A stretch of DNA of 45,295 nucleotides from Candidatus Gottesmanbacteria bacterium RIFCSPLOWO2_01_FULL_39_12b (GCA_001780955.1 MFJR01000007.1:449482-494776), one strand, 5' to 3'. Positions 1 through 7,433 are shown, numbered from the stretch's first letter. The notes: generated by a model from the sequence alone, not told the origin. Translations and numbers: made by a program.

Positions 1-2
1 AG

Positions 3-191
3 TGGATCAGAAATAACTTTGAAAGACTGGTAGAAAAACATGCCGGGGAATATATTGCCGTATCAAACGGCCATATAGCTTTTGGTAAATCCAGGAAAGA
101 AGTGGAGGAAAAACTAAAAAAAAGTGCAAAAAATATTTTGCCCTCTGTAATGCAAATACCTCATCAGGAATCTCTTACATGCGCGTTATAA
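3..191 (+). CDS. DUF5678-type protein, C-terminal part
   Basis: The reading frame is already open at the left edge and ends in TAA at 189-191, giving 62 visible residues. They begin WIRNNFERLVEKHAGEYIAV and continue with a SNGHIAFGKSRKEVEEKL stretch. This pattern of an aromatic start, a K-x-x-G-x-Y/W-x-A-V strand, then a G-x-S-x-x-E-V helix, is that of the DUF5678 family of small proteins with no assigned reaction. Such genes are often found directly before retropepsin-like aspartic protease genes, and one follows here in an overlapping frame. The pairing supports both calls. The upstream part lies outside the window. Confidence 0.6.
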   Translation, partial: WIRNNFERLVEKHAGEYIAVSNGHIAFGKSRKEVEEKLKKSAKNILPSVMQIPHQESLTCAL

Positions 192-237
192 AGTTCCTTA
201 TACTATCCACAAAGGTCTTGCCATTCCTTATATACCG

Positions 238-573
238 TTGTCTCTAAAAATAAATAAAGTCTGGAGACGTTTTTGGGGATTTGTCGATAGTGGCGCTACT
301 TTCAGTATATTTAAGGACTCAGAGATAGGAGATCTAGATTTTAACTATAAGAGTGGCAGGTTAGTAAACGTCCAAGTAGGTGACGGAGGTTTCATACCCG
401 TTTATCTTCATAAACTTGAAATATCTTTAGATGACTTTACATTTCCGATTACAATCGGGTTTTCCAATAGATTGGGTGTGGAATTTAACCTTCTAGGAAG
501 AAAAAGCTTATTTGAAAAATTTGATGTGACATTCAGCGATTCCAAAGGTGAACTCACGTTTACCAAGACATAA
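238..573 (+). CDS. Retropepsin-like aspartic protease, 5' end probably frameshifted
   Basis: A small single-domain aspartic protease. The catalytic motif is in FVDSGATFSIF (D-S-G-A) and the second conserved element is LLGRKSLFEKFDVTF, the hydrophobic-Gly-Arg turn near the end of the fold. Enzymes of this fold act as dimers. The TTG at 238 is a poor start, because in-frame coding signal (RYKVPYTIHKGLAIPYIP) continues upstream to about 182. The ATG at 179-181 lies in another frame, but removing one CG from the GCGCG at 181-185 would join it to this frame as M-R-Y-K-V-P. A 2-base gain or a sequencing error is therefore likely. It overlaps the DUF5678 gene, its usual partner. Whether it is active is unclear. 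Confidence 0.6.
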   Translation: MSLKINKVWRRFWGFVDSGATFSIFKDSEIGDLDFNYKSGRLVNVQVGDGGFIPVYLHKLEISLDDFTFPITIGFSNRLGVEFNLLGRKSLFEKFDVTFSDSKGELTFTKT

Positions 574-578
574 TCCAC

Positions 579-695
579 AATGTTTTAATCATCGGCCCCG
601 ACGAAGCAAAAAATAAAAAAGTCACCGTCAAAAACATGACCTCGCAGCAACAAACTACTATTCCTCAAAACGAAGTTATCAAACTTCTTCAATAA
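579..695 (+). pseudogene. hisS: 3' fragment of histidyl-tRNA synthetase (hisS)
   Basis: Translating from 579 gives NVLIIGPDEAKNKKVTVKNM followed by TSQQQTTIPQNEVIKLLQ and a TAA at 693-695. This is the last part of the HisRS anticodon-binding domain (pattern LIIG-x-DE, then VTVK-x-L-x-T-x-x-Q, then a closing helix). Nothing else of HisRS is found in the window, and the frame upstream belongs to the aspartic protease. I infer that a hisS gene was broken here, with only its last 38 or so codons left. The catalytic core may lie left of the window if the DUF5678/protease pair inserted into hisS. Confidence 0.6.
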
Positions 696-925
696 GCCTT
701 AAACCCAACGACCTTTTTTTATCTAGGTCCCTCTATTTGCCCCCCACTATGAAATCTTTGGTTAAGAAATAGTCTAAAGCTCTCATGGAATCTCATTTTA
801 TCAATCACATCAATACCGCCTTCTCTTAATCTTGCCACCTCCTCTCTCACATTACTATGACGTATATTATATCAAGTGTATCCAAATTTTTGTTCCGGCG
901 TATGTACTTTCTATCAGAAATTTAG
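696..925. other. Intergenic spacer with a doubtful small ORF
   Basis: This 230-base stretch has no convincing gene. On the minus strand an ORF from GTG at 850 to TAA at 719 would give 43 residues (starting VREEVARLREGGIDV), with a TATAAT-like box upstream. I recognise no family, and it could be a decayed gene or chance. Confidence 0.3.
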
Positions 926-931
926 TATAAT
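926..931 (+). promoter_or_regulatory. -10 box of rpmE, leaderless arrangement
   Basis: A perfect TATAAT ends 8 bases before the ATG of rpmE. With a usual -10 to start-site distance, transcription would begin at or next to the start codon. There is no good -35 hexamer (TGTACT at 903-908, spacer 17) and no Shine-Dalgarno site. Confidence 0.5.
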
Positions 932-939
932 CTTATTTC

Positions 940-1248
940 ATGAAAGCCAGTATTCATCCCCAATATTATCCCGAGGCGCAGGTGGTTTGTGCCTGCGGGA
1001 ACATGTTTACGGTTGGCTCTACCAAGCAGTCTATACATGTAGAAATCTGTCATAAATGCCATCCTTTTTATACAGGAGAGTTGAAATTCGTCGATACCCT
1101 TGGACGGGTAGAAAAATTCCAGAAGAAACAAAAGCAGGCTCAAACTACAGCCGGTGTCTATATTTCCAACAAGAAAAAGAAACAGGCTCAACAAAAAGAG
1201 GAATACAAACCCAAAACTCTACGGGAGATGCTTTTAGGAACCTCTTAA
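940..1248 (+). CDS. rpmE: 50S ribosomal protein L31
   Basis: Large-subunit ribosomal protein L31. The start [20 protein letters not shown] and the paired cysteines (C-A-C-G near residue 18 and C-H-K-C near 39) are the zinc-ribbon form. HPFYTG followed by the [12 protein letters not shown] strand is the most conserved part of the family. The protein has 102 residues, longer than the usual 65-85, because of a Lys/Gln-rich basic tail ([20 protein letters not shown]). It is followed after 19 bases by a release factor 1 gene, a common bacterial neighbour. A TATAAT box 8 bases before the ATG suggests a leaderless mRNA for the pair. Confidence 0.93.
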   Translation: MKASIHPQYYPEAQVVCACGNMFTVGSTKQSIHVEICHKCHPFYTGELKFVDTLGRVEKFQKKQKQAQTTAGVYISNKKKKQAQQKEEYKPKTLREMLLGTS

Positions 1249-1267
1249 ATTAATTTTCAATTTTAAA

Positions 1268-1969
1268 ATGAATTTAGATACTATTATTTTAGAATTCAGA
1301 CCGGGAACAGGTGGTAACGAGGCTAAAATATGGGCTAATGATCTTCTGCGAATGTATCAGAGATTTGCCGCCTTTCAGAGCTGGAAAGTTGAATACATTA
1401 CTGATAATGCCATCAGGATAAAAGGGGCTGAGGTATTTAATAAGCTTCAGCATGAAGCAGGTACCCACCGGGTGCAAAGAATTCCGGAAACAGAAAGGTC
1501 CGGCCGGATTCACACTTCAACTGCCACCGTGGCAGTTTTGCCTGAAATACCGGAAACAGAAATTTATATAAGACCGGAAGATCTGGAGTGGGAATTCTAC
1601 CGAAGCGGTGGAAAGGGCGGTCAGAACGTCAATAAAGTCTCTTCAGCGGCCCGGGTAAGACACAAACCGACCGGTCTTATAGCAAGCGCGCAAACGGAAA
1701 GAGACCAATCTCAAAATAGACGTGTGGCTTTATCAATTCTAAGATCTAAACTCTGGGAAGCGGAGGAGATAAAAAGAAGTACCCAAATAGGAAGCATTAG
1801 AAGTATTATCGGTCGGGGGATGAGAGCGGAAAAAATAAGGACCTACAATTTTCCTCAAAACCGGGTTACAGATCACAGAATTAACAAAAGCTGGCACAAT
1901 CTTGAGGATATTGTAGAGGGGAAATTGGAGAAAATAATAAGTTACTTAGGTAACTTAGGTAACTTATAA
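1268..1969 (+). CDS. prfA: Peptide chain release factor 1, short form lacking domain 1
   Basis: Releases the finished peptide at UAA/UAG codons. The GGQ motif that triggers peptidyl-tRNA hydrolysis is at residues 117-119 inside SGGKGGQNVNKVSS. The stop-codon reading tripeptide is P-E-T (73-75) in HRVQRIPETERSGRIHTS, matching the RF1 P-x-T pattern rather than RF2 SPF. The protein has 233 residues against about 360 normally: it starts at the strand ILEFRPGTGGNEA, so the whole N-terminal domain is absent, and no remains of it lie in the 19 bases after rpmE. The C-terminus SYLGNLGNL is encoded by 9-bp repeats. UAG is used as a stop in this window, so an RF1 is needed. It is convergent with htrA with a 5-base gap. 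Confidence 0.88.
   Translation: MNLDTIILEFRPGTGGNEAKIWANDLLRMYQRFAAFQSWKVEYITDNAIRIKGAEVFNKLQHEAGTHRVQRIPETERSGRIHTSTATVAVLPEIPETEIYIRPEDLEWEFYRSGGKGGQNVNKVSSAARVRHKPTGLIASAQTERDQSQNRRVALSILRSKLWEAEEIKRSTQIGSIRSIIGRGMRAEKIRTYNFPQNRVTDHRINKSWHNLEDIVEGKLEKIISYLGNLGNL
1939..1967 (+). repeat. Tandem 9-bp repeat forming the prfA C-terminus
   Basis: AAGTTACTT (1939-1947) is followed by two copies of AGGTAACTT (1948-1956, 1957-1965). Translated, they give the final L-G-N-L-G-N-L of release factor 1. The same 9-mer occurs on the other strand three times at 10811-10837. Confidence 0.7.
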
Positions 1970-1974
1970 GACCA

Positions 1975-3132
1975 TCATTCCCCGCTAAACTCCCCAACGG
2001 TCACGGATAACTGTTTGGTTTGATCGTCTCTCCAGACCTCAATATTAACTTTATCCCCAATCTTTTTATCGGAGATAATTTTGGCCAGTCCACCGTCTTT
2101 ATCGGTGACTTTTTTCCCGTCTATCTTGGTAATTATATCTTCGGTTTTAATTCCTCCATTTTCGGCCGGAGAGTTATTAATCACTTCCTGAACATATGCT
2201 CCTTCGGGTACTTCATTAATCAAAGCAAGGTCACGGGTGATCATTTTATACTTCACGCCTAAATAGGGTCTCTGGAATTTCCCGCTTGTATTAAACTGAT
2301 TGAGGGCTTCTTTTATTGTGTTGATGGGAAGAGCAAAACCTATATTTTGACCCTCAGAAGAAACTGCGGTATTAACTCCGATCACCTGGCCGGCTGAATT
2401 TAAAAGCGGCCCGCCTGAATTTCCCGGATTGATAGCGGCGTCTGTCTGAATTACATTATCTAACCTCTCAGCGAAACCTTCAAAAGGACTACCGGCGGTA
2501 ATACCCCGCCCAAGACCGGAAATAACTCCTACTGTAACAGTGTTTCGAAATTCGCCCAGAGCCGTACCGATCGCAATGGCCAGCTGCCCGACTTTTATCT
2601 TTGACGAGTCTCCCAAGGTTACCGGTTTTAGATCATTTGCTTCTATTTTGAGTATCGCCAAATCATTTACCGGGTCCCGATAAATTTTTTGAATATCATA
2701 AGTCTTATCATCGTTTGTAACTACCTTATATTTAGCTTCAGTATCGGAAACGACATGTTTATTGGTCGCAATCAAGCCTTCGGCATCAATGATAAAACCG
2801 GTACCAATATCCTGCTCGACTTTCTGGTCTCTGCTTCCTTGTTTTGGTCTAAATATATCAAAAGGATCATAAGGATTAATCTCAAACATTCTGCCTATAG
2901 ATTTGGTTTTACTGATAGAAACTGTAACCACGGAAGCAGAAACCTTGTCAACGACTTCGGTGATAAGCGACTCTTCATTGACTATTTTAACTTTTTCGGT
3001 AACGTTATTGGCGGTTTGTGACTGTTTCGGAAGATACTTATCCAAAAAGCTTAAATCGAAACGAAGGCCATTTTGTGAACCTAGAAACAGCAATACTACG
3101 AGCAGTATAAAAAGTATAAGGATTCTTCTCAT
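1975..3132 (-). CDS. htrA: HtrA/DegP-family serine protease with PDZ domain
   Basis: Membrane-anchored quality-control protease of family S1C, cutting misfolded proteins outside the membrane. Residues 3-18 form a single membrane segment with a short cytoplasmic tail. The trypsin-like domain spans roughly 55-280, with triad His126 (ATNKHVV), Asp157 (DPVNDLAIL) and Ser239 (NPGNSGGPLL). A single PDZ domain covers about 290-375 (YLGVKY, then DIITKIDGKKV). The length (385) is normal for the one-PDZ type. It is the last gene of the run starting at rpsF, and follows the split processing protease after a spacer holding a palindromic repeat. A stress-protease pair placed behind a ribosomal operon is notable but could be simple gene packing. 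Confidence 0.93.
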   Translation of the reverse strand: MRRILILFILLVVLLFLGSQNGLRFDLSFLDKYLPKQSQTANNVTEKVKIVNEESLITEVVDKVSASVVTVSISKTKSIGRMFEINPYDPFDIFRPKQGSRDQKVEQDIGTGFIIDAEGLIATNKHVVSDTEAKYKVVTNDDKTYDIQKIYRDPVNDLAILKIEANDLKPVTLGDSSKIKVGQLAIAIGTALGEFRNTVTVGVISGLGRGITAGSPFEGFAERLDNVIQTDAAINPGNSGGPLLNSAGQVIGVNTAVSSEGQNIGFALPINTIKEALNQFNTSGKFQRPYLGVKYKMITRDLALINEVPEGAYVQEVINNSPAENGGIKTEDIITKIDGKKVTDKDGGLAKIISDKKIGDKVNIEVWRDDQTKQLSVTVGEFSGE

Positions 3133-3183
3133 AAAATAATTATCTGATTTCTAGAATATAATATAAATTTAACTGAAAATCAA

Positions 3184-3206
3184 TCCGCCAGTTGGCGGAT
3201 GGCGGA
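3184..3206. repeat. REP-like palindrome, copy 1
   Basis: TCCGCCAGTTGGCGGA (3184-3199) is one base different from the 16-bp palindrome found four more times in this window, and is followed by an extra TGGCGGA half. It sits in the 82-base spacer between the processing protease and htrA. Confidence 0.75.
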
Positions 3207-3214
3207 TAAAAATC

Positions 3215-4255
3215 TTATTTTAATAAAGTTTCTATTCCTTTTTCAAGTTGTAAATCTTCCTCAGGTTTAGCCTCATCATTCTCAATCTTTACATCTGGTA
3301 TAACACCTGTACCATTAATCCAAATACCTGAAGGAAGTAGCCATTTAGCGGTAGTAATGTGAATTCCGGCTCCCCCTGGAAGTTCTTGAGGTTCCTGAAT
3401 AGTCCCTTTTCCAAATGAAGTTTCTCCAACTAATTTGGCCCGTCCCCTATCCTGAAGCGATCCAGCCACAATTTCAGAGGCAGAGGCTGATCCTTTATTG
3501 ATTAAAACAACTAAAGGAATTTTGAGCAAATCACCTTTTCTATTAACTTTATATTGCTGTTGCGACTGATTTACCGATTCCTGTATCACGACAATTCCGT
3601 CAGAAAGAAATTCTGAGGCAATATAGACGGAAGCAGATAAATAACCTCCCGGATTATTACGTAAGTCTAAAATCATTCCTTTAATCTCTGAGGGCGATTT
3701 TTGTAACTCTTTACCTATTTCAGCTATCGCTTTTTTCCATTCATCTGTGGTCTGATCACCGAATTTTCCCAATTGAAGATAGACTATTTTACGGCAAGAG
3801 GCACAGGATTCTTTGATAATCTGGCAATTTTCGTTGAGATTTTGACATTTAACATTATTCATGTACCAGTCAACAGAGGCAACTTTAATATCATCGCGAA
3901 CGACTTCCAGATCGGCTGATTTGCTTGAATCTTTATGCATAATGTTCAAAAGAACTTTTGAATTTTTTGGGCCCCTGATTTTTGAAACAGTTTCAGGCAA
4001 AGTCCAGTTAAAAGTTTCTTTACCGTCAACTTTTATAATCCAATCTCCCGGTTTTAAACCCGCCTTGTCTGCCGGAGTCCCTTTCAAAGGAGCGACCACC
4101 ACGATTTTCTTATCTTTTATTCCTAACTGGGCGCCTATCCCTTCAAACTTCCCCCCTAAATCATCTTTGGCTTCTTTGTTCTGATCTGGTGGTAAAAAGA
4201 CGGTATAAGGATCACCTAAAGAGGCAACCATTCCGCTGATGGCTCCAAAAACCAT
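3215..4255 (-). CDS. ctpA: C-terminal processing protease, catalytic part
   Basis: S41A peptidase that clips C-termini of extracytoplasmic proteins. A PDZ domain lies at about residues 35-110 (FEGIGAQLGI, AGLKPGDWIIKVDG), followed by the protease core with DLRNNPGG (198-204), the nucleophile motif GSASASE (255-261) and general-base Lys283 (FGKG). An unusual segment at 137-154 has four cysteines (C137, C144, C151, C154), suggesting disulfides or metal binding. The protein as read from this ATG lacks the membrane anchor and the end of the N-terminal domain, which are encoded just upstream in the same frame but cut off by a TAG at 4259-4261. This ATG follows that stop after one codon, so re-initiation could make this part, but it would then have no export signal. 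Confidence 0.85.
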   Translation of the reverse strand: MVFGAISGMVASLGDPYTVFLPPDQNKEAKDDLGGKFEGIGAQLGIKDKKIVVVAPLKGTPADKAGLKPGDWIIKVDGKETFNWTLPETVSKIRGPKNSKVLLNIMHKDSSKSADLEVVRDDIKVASVDWYMNNVKCQNLNENCQIIKESCASCRKIVYLQLGKFGDQTTDEWKKAIAEIGKELQKSPSEIKGMILDLRNNPGGYLSASVYIASEFLSDGIVVIQESVNQSQQQYKVNRKGDLLKIPLVVLINKGSASASEIVAGSLQDRGRAKLVGETSFGKGTIQEPQELPGGAGIHITTAKWLLPSGIWINGTGVIPDVKIENDEAKPEEDLQLEKGIETLLK

Positions 4256-4258
4256 TTT

Positions 4259-4486
4259 CTAAGGGTCAAGGTTTTTCTTATCTATATAAGTTCTGGAAAG
4301 CCTGTCCCAAACGTCCCAAAATAAAGTAAAATCTACGCTTTTGGGCACCGAAGAAGTTTTCCCAATAAAATTGGTGTTTTTGAAAGACTCAAAATCAAGA
4401 TTTTTAGCTCCTAATTTATACCCTATGCCAAAAGAGAGAATGAGAAAAGAGATGGCGATTATCAGATTTCGGATTGTTTTGAGCAT
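4259..4486 (-). CDS. N-terminal part of the same processing protease, ended by in-frame TAG
   Basis: 75 residues: a membrane anchor (residues 6-23, LIIAISFLILSFGIGYKL), a linker, and the start of the S41 N-terminal helical region (LFWDVWDRLSRTYIDKKNLDP). S41 proteases continue here with a residue such as Gln and then K-M-V-F/Y-G-A-I-x-G-M. In this sequence the codon is TAG, followed immediately by K-M-V-F-G-A-I-S-G-M in the same frame. One C-to-T change (CAG to TAG) would explain it. Read through, the two parts make a complete 423-residue protein. Possibilities are a recent nonsense mutation, a sequencing error, readthrough, or a two-piece protein. Confidence 0.8.
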   Translation of the reverse strand: MLKTIRNLIIAISFLILSFGIGYKLGAKNLDFESFKNTNFIGKTSSVPKSVDFTLFWDVWDRLSRTYIDKKNLDP

Positions 4487-4497
4487 TATTTGTTTAT

Positions 4498-5226
4498 TTA
4501 TTCGATAACGACAATTTGTTTTATTTTAGGCCAGAGTAAGATTGTTTTCCCGGCATATTCGGTCAATTTTGAAAAAACCTCTTCAGAGATCTGGATCCAG
4601 GGGATTGGAATATCATCAAGTTTTTTTTTCAAAATAATTCCTTTTGCTTCTAAGACGTCTAATTTAACAATACCTTCTTCGTATAGTCCCTGACATAAAA
4701 CAATTTTTTTAGAAACCTCGTGGTTAATATCTAAGGCGCTCAAATTTTCACCTGGTAGGTAGACTAACTCTCCCAGGCAGTCTTGCCCACTCCCATCTTT
4801 ACCCTTAAATACCTCTCCGTCAATAGATATCGATAAATTCGCTTTTTCGATAACTGCAACTCTTCCGGAAACAGGCGAATACAATTTGTTGATCTCTTTA
4901 GATTCCCGGTCTATGAGTGTCATCGTACCAGCTTTAAGATCTATTTCTTTTATTTTACCGGTCAAAGGACTTTTAATAATGTAGTTTGAAAACAAGCCCT
5001 TTTTTTGAGCAATAATCTCTCCTTCATTGACTTCGTCCCCGATTATTTTCACCAAATATTTAGGAATTTGATCAGCTTTGATATTCAAAAGTTTGGAAAG
5101 TTGAATCATCTTATTTTGGTCAGAGGTTTTTATTTCCGCCAAAACGGTGTTTATATCGATCTTATCTCCTTCCGAAACTAATATTTTCATTCCGGAAGTT
5201 ATAGGCAGTTGTATCGATGATTTCAT
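4498..5226 (-). CDS. Protein with biotinyl/lipoyl-like sandwich-hybrid domains, function unknown
   Basis: 242 residues, no signal peptide. Residues 1-35 (LPITSGMKILVSEGDKID, VLAEIKTS) have the look of a hammerhead hairpin: a gain of V-x-E-G-D-x-I followed by a turn. Further such strands occur at about 60-75 (GDEVNEGEIIAQKKG), 82-100 (IKSPLTGKIKEIDLKAG) and 115-130 (LYSPVSGRVAVIEKANL). The P-x-x-G-K/R-V repeats resemble biotinyl/lipoyl or RnfC-type barrel-sandwich domains, but no lysine sits in an M-K-M or D-K-A carrier motif. The C-terminal third is unrecognised. It begins directly at the rpsR stop (TAA-ATG), so it is translationally coupled to S18, in the place where L9 usually follows. I do not know its function. 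Confidence 0.6.
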   Translation of the reverse strand: MKSSIQLPITSGMKILVSEGDKIDINTVLAEIKTSDQNKMIQLSKLLNIKADQIPKYLVKIIGDEVNEGEIIAQKKGLFSNYIIKSPLTGKIKEIDLKAGTMTLIDRESKEINKLYSPVSGRVAVIEKANLSISIDGEVFKGKDGSGQDCLGELVYLPGENLSALDINHEVSKKIVLCQGLYEEGIVKLDVLEAKGIILKKKLDDIPIPWIQISEEVFSKLTEYAGKTILLWPKIKQIVVIE

Positions 5227-5472
5227 TTATGAGGGCTTGACAATAAACGGAAGAAGCGCTAAAAATCTCGCTCGTTTTATTGATTTCATTAATTTTTTTT
5301 GATGTTTTCGACAGATACCATTATGCATTCGTGGGGTAATCTTGCCCCTCTCAGATAAAAAGTGTTTTAGAGCTTCTATCTCTTTGTAGTCAGGTTCTAA
5401 TTTTTGTTTACAAAAAAAACACTCCTTTGGCCGTTGAATTCTACGTTTAAAATTTCTAATAATTTTTCGCAT
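5227..5472 (-). CDS. rpsR: 30S ribosomal protein S18
   Basis: Small-subunit protein S18, partner of S6 on the platform of the 30S subunit. The 81 residues contain the conserved YKEIEALKHFLSERGKITPR core and the closing KRARFLALLPF. It is the zinc-binding type: C-F-F-C near the start and C-R-K-H after the core. Two bases separate it from ssb. The usual gene order rpsF-ssb-rpsR is kept, but rplI (L9), the normal fourth member, is absent here, in line with the reported L9 loss in Microgenomates. Confidence 0.94.
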   Translation of the reverse strand: MRKIIRNFKRRIQRPKECFFCKQKLEPDYKEIEALKHFLSERGKITPRMHNGICRKHQKKLMKSIKRARFLALLPFIVKPS

Positions 5473-5474
5473 AA

Positions 5475-6026
5475 TTAAAATGGTATGTCATCCGGAGTAA
5501 TATCTTCGTTTTTAACTTCAGAAGAAGTTACGACTTCCTCATCTTTCTTTTTTTCACTAAGGTCTTCTTTTACCGAAAGTTTCGGCGGTGATTTTTTGGT
5601 TGAGGTAGATTTATCCGTCAAATCGGAATCATCCGCCAGCTGGCGGACCTCAGCCGGTTTCGATTCTGAACTTTCTTCTTTAATTACTCTTTTGGAATCT
5701 AAGATGATCATATCTTCTATCACGATTTCTGTTGAACTTCGCTGCCCTCCATCCTGACCAATCCAGCTATGAGTTGCCAGCCTTCCCTCTACGTATACTT
5801 TCCTTCCTTTTGCCAAAAGCTGGGAACATAATTCACCTAGTTTATTCCAGGCTACAATCCGGTGAAATTCTGTTTCTTCCTTTGTTTCGCCCGTTTGAGT
5901 CGTCCAGCTTCTATTTGTAGCTAAACCAAAGGTACAGACCGCAGTGCCCGCGGGCGTGAACCGTAACTCAGGATCTCGTGTCAGGTTGCCTATTAATGTA
6001 ACTTTATTCAAAGAACGTGCAGACAT
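5475..6026 (-). CDS. ssb: Single-stranded DNA-binding protein
   Basis: Coats single-stranded DNA in replication and repair, and recruits partners through its tail. Residues 1-110 are the OB fold (NKVTLIGNLTRDPELRFTPAG, FHRIVAWNKLGELCSQLLAKG, VYVEGRLATHSW). The acidic tail ends in D-D-I-P-F, the partner-binding tip. The linker around residues 127-131 (V-R-Q-L-A-D) is encoded by a copy of the 16-bp palindromic repeat, so a repeat has been taken into the flexible linker in frame. It is preceded by an AAAGGAG Shine-Dalgarno site, unlike the first gene of the operon. Confidence 0.95.
   Translation of the reverse strand: MSARSLNKVTLIGNLTRDPELRFTPAGTAVCTFGLATNRSWTTQTGETKEETEFHRIVAWNKLGELCSQLLAKGRKVYVEGRLATHSWIGQDGGQRSSTEIVIEDMIILDSKRVIKEESSESKPAEVRQLADDSDLTDKSTSTKKSPPKLSVKEDLSEKKKDEEVVTSSEVKNEDITPDDIPF
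5632..5647. repeat. REP-like palindrome, copy 2, inside ssb
   Basis: Perfect palindrome TCCGCCAGCTGGCGGA. Read on the minus strand in the ssb frame it encodes V-R-Q-L-A-D in the disordered linker. Confidence 0.85.
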
Positions 6027-6037
6027 ATTTTTCTCCT

Positions 6038-6331
6038 TTAATTTGATTTCTTAATTTGTTTAATTTGTAAATATCTTAAAACAAGCTCATTCATTTTTAA
6101 TATATTATTAACGCTCTTGGCCTCCTTTCCATCTGCATGGAAATTTAATAACCAGTAAATCCCTTCTGTCTGCTTTTTTATGGAATAAGATAAGTTTTTT
6201 TTACCAAAAAGAGAAGAGCTTAAAATTTTCCCCTTTCCTATAGATTGACCGATCTTGTCAAAAACTTTTTTAATCTCATTATCGGAAGCGGTAGAATTGA
6301 ATATGATCATCAGTTCATAAGAATTAAGCAT
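6038..6331 (-). CDS. rpsF: 30S ribosomal protein S6
   Basis: Small-subunit protein S6, which pairs with S18. The 97 residues start LNSYELMIIFNSTASDNEI and contain the typical K-K-N-L-S-Y-S-I-K-K-Q-x-E-G-I-Y-W strand and the final L-R-Y-L-Q-I motif. First gene of a minus-strand run (rpsF, ssb, rpsR, lipoyl-like gene, processing protease, htrA). The ATG lies 6 bases after a TATACT -10 box, so the operon mRNA is probably leaderless. Confidence 0.93.
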   Translation of the reverse strand: MLNSYELMIIFNSTASDNEIKKVFDKIGQSIGKGKILSSSLFGKKNLSYSIKKQTEGIYWLLNFHADGKEAKSVNNILKMNELVLRYLQIKQIKKSN

Positions 6332-6337
6332 GTTGCA

Positions 6338-6343
6338 AGTATA
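6338..6343 (-). promoter_or_regulatory. -10 box of the rpsF operon, leaderless arrangement
   Basis: TATACT on the minus strand, 6 bases before the rpsF ATG. No clear -35. The spacing repeats that of several other operon-leading genes in this window. Confidence 0.5.
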
Positions 6344-6375
6344 GCAAAAATGGTCTAAAAATAAAATAGCATCAT

Positions 6376-7377
6376 ATGACCAAGCGTAAAATAGTTATTT
6401 TTACCATAACATTGGCAATTCTGATATTGATTATCTACGTAAAGTATAACTTCCCCAAAAGGGGAATTATAAGCCCCTTGGGAGAAAATTCGTCTGTCAC
6501 AGAGCCAAAACCGCTGGATAAATATTCTTTTGAGAATTTAAGAGAGAGACAGTTTGAAGACAGTCAAATAACCTTCGGTAAAGTGCTGAAAGAGGAAAAT
6601 AGGTTTTTTTCAAGGGTATTTTATTACACAAGCGATGGCAAAAAAGTCAGCGGGTTAGCCAATATTCCTAAAATAACCGGCAAACTTCCGGTAATCGTCA
6701 TGCTTCGGGGTTTTGTCGATCAAGAAATATATACCGTTGGAGAAGGTACCAGACGATCAGGAGAAGTTTTTGCAGAAAACGGCTTTTTGACTTTAGCCCC
6801 TGATTTTTTGGGCTATGGTCAGTCGTCGTCACCCTCTGCCAATCCGATCGAAGAACGTTTTGAAACATACACCACTGCTTTAAATTTGCTTACTTCAATC
6901 AAGACCCTTGATATGGCAGATTTCCCGAGAATCGGTATCTGGGGACATAGTAACGGAGGACATATTGCTCTATCCATATTGGCCATAACCGGACAAGCTT
7001 ATCCTACGGTTCTCTGGGCTCCAGTCTCCAAACCCTTCCCCTACTCAATACTCTATTTTACAGACGAGTTTGAAGATCACGGCAAAAAATTAAGAAAAGT
7101 CGTTTCCGACTTTGAGAAAGACTATGATGTTGAAAAATATACTTTTACTAATTATTTAGACTGGATAAGCGCTCCAATCCAACTTCATCAGGGAAGTGAA
7201 GACGAGGCTGTTCCGCAAAAATGGTCTGACCAGTTTGTAGATGAGATGAGAAAACTAAAAAAAGATATAACCTATTATACATATCCCGGAGACGATCATA
7301 ATTTTGCCAAAGGAAGTTGGAATCTGGTGGTTCTGCGAAACATCTCTTTTTTCAGAAATCACCTAAACCGTCTATAA
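6376..7377 (+). CDS. Membrane-anchored alpha/beta hydrolase (prolyl oligopeptidase-like)
   Basis: A serine hydrolase of the alpha/beta fold, probably a peptidase or esterase facing outward. Residues 5-24 form an N-terminal membrane segment. The catalytic triad is visible as Ser192 (GHSNGGH), Asp276 (GSEDEAVP) and His308 (GDDHNF). LRGFVDQE (110-117) would supply the oxyanion strand. YTSDGKKVSGLANIPK before the core is like the domain entry of S9-family acyl-peptidases and dienelactone hydrolases, but there is no beta-propeller. A TAAAAT box 8 bases before the ATG could drive a leaderless transcript, divergent from rpsF. The substrate cannot be told. Confidence 0.85.
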   Translation: MTKRKIVIFTITLAILILIIYVKYNFPKRGIISPLGENSSVTEPKPLDKYSFENLRERQFEDSQITFGKVLKEENRFFSRVFYYTSDGKKVSGLANIPKITGKLPVIVMLRGFVDQEIYTVGEGTRRSGEVFAENGFLTLAPDFLGYGQSSSPSANPIEERFETYTTALNLLTSIKTLDMADFPRIGIWGHSNGGHIALSILAITGQAYPTVLWAPVSKPFPYSILYFTDEFEDHGKKLRKVVSDFEKDYDVEKYTFTNYLDWISAPIQLHQGSEDEAVPQKWSDQFVDEMRKLKKDITYYTYPGDDHNFAKGSWNLVVLRNISFFRNHLNRL

Positions 7378-7433
7378 ATCAAAGTATATTCATCATTTCT
7401 ATGCATATGCGATAATGTGATGAGTACAGATTT

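Noticed and set aside
4259-4261. Recoding of TAG as an amino acid in this organism
   Set aside because: TAG ends other genes here (for example the four-helix gene at 26949-26951) and an RF1 is encoded, so a general reassignment is unlikely.
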